A stretch of DNA of 7,466 nt from JBFGJY01 sp041576975 (lineage in GTDB: Bacteria; Pseudomonadota; Gammaproteobacteria; UBA4575), in the NCBI GenBank assembly GCA_041576975.1, contig JBFGJY010000090.1, positions 1 to 7,466 on the forward strand, given 5' to 3'. Below the pieces are notes generated by a model. That model searched no databases. It saw nothing but the letters and a program-made list of their open reading frames with translations, and had not been told where the DNA came from. The position numbers and the translations under genes are program-made. This document shows positions 5,705 to 7,466 of this stretch, in pieces (positions within the stretch are counted from its first letter, which is position 1; each line of letters opens with the position of its first letter).

Positions 5705-5725
5705 CTTTAGGTCGACTAGCGGTCG
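5699..5725 (-). repeat. Dispersed hairpin repeat, copy G (variant core)
   Basis: The plus strand reads TGTCCGCT - TTAGGTCGACT - AGCGGTCG. The CCGCT/AGCGG stem is intact, but the core is one base longer and changed (GTCGAC in place of GGTCGTT). It lies 20 nt past the stop of the VOC gene. Confidence 0.85.
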
Positions 5726-5745
5726 TTAATACATACGGAATAGAA

Positions 5746-6150
5746 TTAGATTTGCGACCGCAGTTCAACAGTGTTTCCTTCCGGATCATTTATGTAAATT
5801 GATCGACCTGTTCCCTGAGCGCCGTAACGATCTGCAAATTCACCTACTGAAATGTTATGGGACTCTAAATGACTTTTGATGCCTTCCTCTGAGATCATCT
5901 TTAGCTGAAGACAAAAATGGTCTACGTTATTTTCAGTTTTGCTAGGTGGTCCGCCACCTAATTTTTCTATTTTACTGTCCACTCTAACTAAATCGATCAA
6001 TGCGCTACCAGCTCGCAGCTGAGTAATTCCCAATTCATAGGAAGATTCTCTCTCAACCTTACAACCCAAGACCCCGCAATAGAAATCTAGCATTTCATTT
6101 AGTTTTGTCGTTCTCAACACAATATGATCAATACCAACTACCTCGATCAT
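5746..6150 (-). CDS. VOC (glyoxalase/dioxygenase) family protein
   Basis: The product is 134 residues, a single vicinal-oxygen-chelate module pair of normal length. The N-terminal half begins GIDHIVLRT with His9 as the first metal ligand and MLDFYCGVLGCKVERE as the helix that follows. QLRAGSALIDLVRVDS (44-59) and GGGPPS precede NVDHFCLQL, with His78 as the third ligand. YINDPEGNTVELRSQ closes the fold with Glu129 as the last ligand. Asp53 sits where the second ligand would be. This sequence style belongs to a common VOC group of unknown substrate; it is not a clear lactoylglutathione lyase. The start at 6150 is well supported by a perfect AGGAGG (6161-6166) 10 nt upstream. It begins 36 nt after the upstream dehydrogenase gene with no repeat between, so the two probably share an mRNA. 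Confidence 0.9.
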   Translation of the reverse strand: MIEVVGIDHIVLRTTKLNEMLDFYCGVLGCKVERESSYELGITQLRAGSALIDLVRVDSKIEKLGGGPPSKTENNVDHFCLQLKMISEEGIKSHLESHNISVGEFADRYGAQGTGRSIYINDPEGNTVELRSQI

Positions 6151-6160
6151 TTAAATTGTT

Positions 6161-6166
6161 CCTCCT
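6161..6166 (-). promoter_or_regulatory. Strong Shine-Dalgarno sequence of the VOC gene
   Basis: AGGAGG on the minus strand lies 10 nt before ATG at 6150. It is the best ribosome binding site in the window and fixes the start. It lies in the short gap between the two genes, as expected for a downstream gene of an operon. Confidence 0.8.
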
Positions 6167-6186
6167 GTTTAACTTCAGCCTAAAAT

Positions 6187-7197
6187 TTATCCGTGTGCAG
6201 TATCTTTGTAGGTTTTGTTATTATGTATCATAGAGATTACAACAACCCCCAATCTCTGCTCAGTCTCTACTCTTCGATGAGCTTCGGCAACTTGTTCAAG
6301 GGAATAAATCTTATCGACAGTTGATTTTATTTTATTCTCTTCTATCATTCTCTTAAGTGCTAGGAGCTCTTCTTCTTTTTCTTCGGCAAAAATAAATACT
6401 GCTGTCTTATCAGTAAACATAGAAGTTAGTATAGACCTCAGCATGTCAGATATACGCGGATTTGCTATCAGATAGCGTCCTTTTAGGTTTAGTACTTTGA
6501 TGCAATTGGTATATGAACTTTTAGCTACAATGTCAAAAATCACATCATATTTCTGACCGCTTTTTGCAAAATCTTCTTTGGTATAATCGAAGAAATGATC
6601 TGCACCAATTTGTAATAACATTTCTTTCTTAATAGTGCTATCTACAGCTGTAACCTCCGCACCCATGGCTTTTGCAATCTGCACTCCAAAAGTGCCAATA
6701 CTGCCACCCGCACCGTTGACTAAAACTTTTTCACCATCTTGAATATTTGCTTTTCTCAAAAAATGAAGTGCATTCAATCCGCCCAAAGGTATGGCAGCCG
6801 CTTCTTCAAAGCTCACATTGTTTGGTTTAGGTACAATGGTGTAGTTTTCCGGTAAACACATATACTCGCCATATGCACCAAACCGAAGCTTGGCTGATCC
6901 AAAAATCTGATCACCCTTCTTAAACTTAGTGACATCTTTACCTACAGAATCAACCTCCCCCGCAAAATATCCTCCCAATATTTGCTTCTTTGGCTTTAAA
7001 ATCCCCATTGCTATTCGTAAAGGTAGCCAAAACCATTTAACTGCGAATTTGAAACTACGCATTTCACAGTCCGCCTTCGTTGCCTCGGCTGCATGAACTT
7101 TTATCAATACTTCATCATCTTTAGGTGTAGGTATTGCTACTTCTTTTAGCCGAAGAACATCAGGTGTCCCATATTCAGTGTATACAATTGCTTTCAT
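6187..7197 (-). CDS. Medium-chain NAD(P)-dependent dehydrogenase/reductase (quinone oxidoreductase-like)
   Basis: The product is 336 residues, normal for a zinc-independent medium-chain dehydrogenase/reductase. The N-terminal GroES-like domain (about 1-125) contains the MKAIVYTEYGTPDVLRLKEV opening, the GGYFAGEVDSVGKDVTKFKKGDQIFG stretch (75-100) and GAYGEYM (107-113). The Rossmann domain (about 126-300) has VLVNGAGGSIGTFGVQIAKAMGA with the nucleotide motif GAGGSIG at 162-168. Asp186 at the end of the second strand (TAVDS) would favour NADH over NADPH. The structural-zinc cysteine cluster is absent. The C-terminus has about 12 extra residues after GVVVISM, which is unusual. It probably reduces a quinone, enone or aldehyde; the substrate is unknown. 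The start at 7197 lacks a clear Shine-Dalgarno sequence. It is likely the first gene of an operon with the VOC gene, both plausibly acting on reactive carbonyl or aromatic compounds. Confidence 0.88.
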   Translation of the reverse strand: MKAIVYTEYGTPDVLRLKEVAIPTPKDDEVLIKVHAAEATKADCEMRSFKFAVKWFWLPLRIAMGILKPKKQILGGYFAGEVDSVGKDVTKFKKGDQIFGSAKLRFGAYGEYMCLPENYTIVPKPNNVSFEEAAAIPLGGLNALHFLRKANIQDGEKVLVNGAGGSIGTFGVQIAKAMGAEVTAVDSTIKKEMLLQIGADHFFDYTKEDFAKSGQKYDVIFDIVAKSSYTNCIKVLNLKGRYLIANPRISDMLRSILTSMFTDKTAVFIFAEEKEEELLALKRMIEENKIKSTVDKIYSLEQVAEAHRRVETEQRLGVVVISMIHNNKTYKDTAHG

Positions 7198-7258
7198 TAT
7201 TCAGTCGGATTGGGTTTATCTTATTTCAGAAGAAATCTATAAATTAGTTTTTTGAATA

Positions 7259-7286
7259 AAATGGCTTTTTGGCTAATAATAGTCAT
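7259..7286 (-). repeat. Degenerate copy of the hairpin repeat, copy H
   Basis: The plus strand reads AATG then GCTTTTTGGCTAATAATAGTCATT. Aligned to copy F (GCTTTCGGCCAATAGCGGTCATT) it differs by a few point changes and one small insertion, and three bases are lost from the left arm. The CCGCT/AGCGG stem is destroyed. It lies about 60 nt upstream of the dehydrogenase start and about 130 nt past a possible stop codon of a gene continuing off the right edge. Confidence 0.5.
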
Positions 7287-7466
7287 TTGAAATTTTAAAA
7301 AATTATTGAAAATTTTCTCGGACCGGGTCCCTAGGTCTAATTAAGGCAGTAGCGCTTTTACCCCCACCCCCGTCTTTGTCGTACAAAAAAAGAATCCTTT
7401 TTTAACTAATTGATTTATGAGTTTGGTAGCAAAATCTTGGATGGAGAAGCCAGATTAACACTACCA
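7287..7466. other. Right-edge region with no clear gene
   Basis: This stretch has no complete gene. It holds a GGACC-G-GGTCC palindrome (7320-7330), a C-rich tract (7360-7371) and an AT hairpin AAAAAAG/CTTTTTT around AATC (7386-7403). A minus-strand reading frame enters from the right edge and stops at 7415-7417, giving about 16 residues (NLASPSKILLPNS at the end). It could be the last residues of the next gene, but this is too short to judge. Confidence 0.3.

Noticed and set aside
457..5725. Repeats as ordinary rho-independent terminators
   Set aside because: The 3' position fits, but no copy is followed by a T-run on the minus strand, and the stems are short (about 5 bp, 7 in copy D). Termination by another route is not excluded.
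457..5725. Repeats as canonical integron attC sites
   Set aside because: They are about 26 nt, too short, and lack paired RYYYAAC and GTTRRRY boxes at the ends.
457..7286. Repeats as a CRISPR array
   Set aside because: The spacings are hundreds of bases to over 1 kb and contain genes.
7386..7403. AAAAAAG/CTTTTTT hairpin as a terminator
   Set aside because: It is almost only A-T pairs with one G-C, too weak to call; no gene clearly ends at it.

Overview
The window looks like a chromosomal segment of an AT-rich, probably marine gammaproteobacterium. The evidence is the 3' part of a gammaproteobacterial-type tmRNA gene (ssrA) at the left edge, a close relative of the E. coli outer-membrane lipoprotein YiaD, and two lipoprotein signal peptides. 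Genus cannot be assigned from the sequence alone.

Layout, left to right. Bases 1-138 are the 3' end of tmRNA on the + strand, ending in CCA. Bases 139-456 hold no recognisable gene; the 3' end of ssrA is a classic integration site for genomic islands, so this is a plausible island edge, although no integrase is visible. From 457 to about 7286 everything is on the minus strand: an unrecognised lipoprotein (497-1168), a DUF2254 membrane protein (1350-2636), a YiaD-like OmpA-family lipoprotein (2996-3670), a small EamA/DMT-type membrane protein (3923-4363), a 101-residue membrane protein with a DUF5808-like N-terminus (4431-4736), an MBL-fold hydrolase (4831-5625), a VOC/glyoxalase-family protein (5746-6150) and a medium-chain dehydrogenase/reductase (6187-7197). 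The last two look like one operon transcribed from the right. Bases 7287-7466 hold no clear gene.

The striking feature is a dispersed hairpin repeat of about 26 nt. On the minus strand it reads TGACCGCT - 10-nt core - AGCGGACA. Six good copies (457-484, 2934-2959, 3888-3913, 4403-4428, 4799-4824, 5699-5725) and one degenerate copy (7259-7286) all have the same orientation. Each good copy lies 2 to 36 nt past the stop codon of a minus-strand gene. An inverted half copy (1282-1298) lies beyond the DUF2254 gene. No copy lies inside a gene, and none separates the two genes of the VOC-MDR pair. The result is a run of functionally unrelated units, each of the form 'one gene or operon plus a 3' repeat', next to an island insertion site. 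This resembles an integron cassette array in layout, but the repeats are not canonical attC sites and are not followed by the T-run of an ordinary terminator. The genes do not form a pathway: they are envelope proteins, small membrane proteins and general detoxification or hydrolase enzymes, as expected of an accessory region built up piecemeal. At least one repeat edge is also placed to act as the -35 element of the next gene's promoter.
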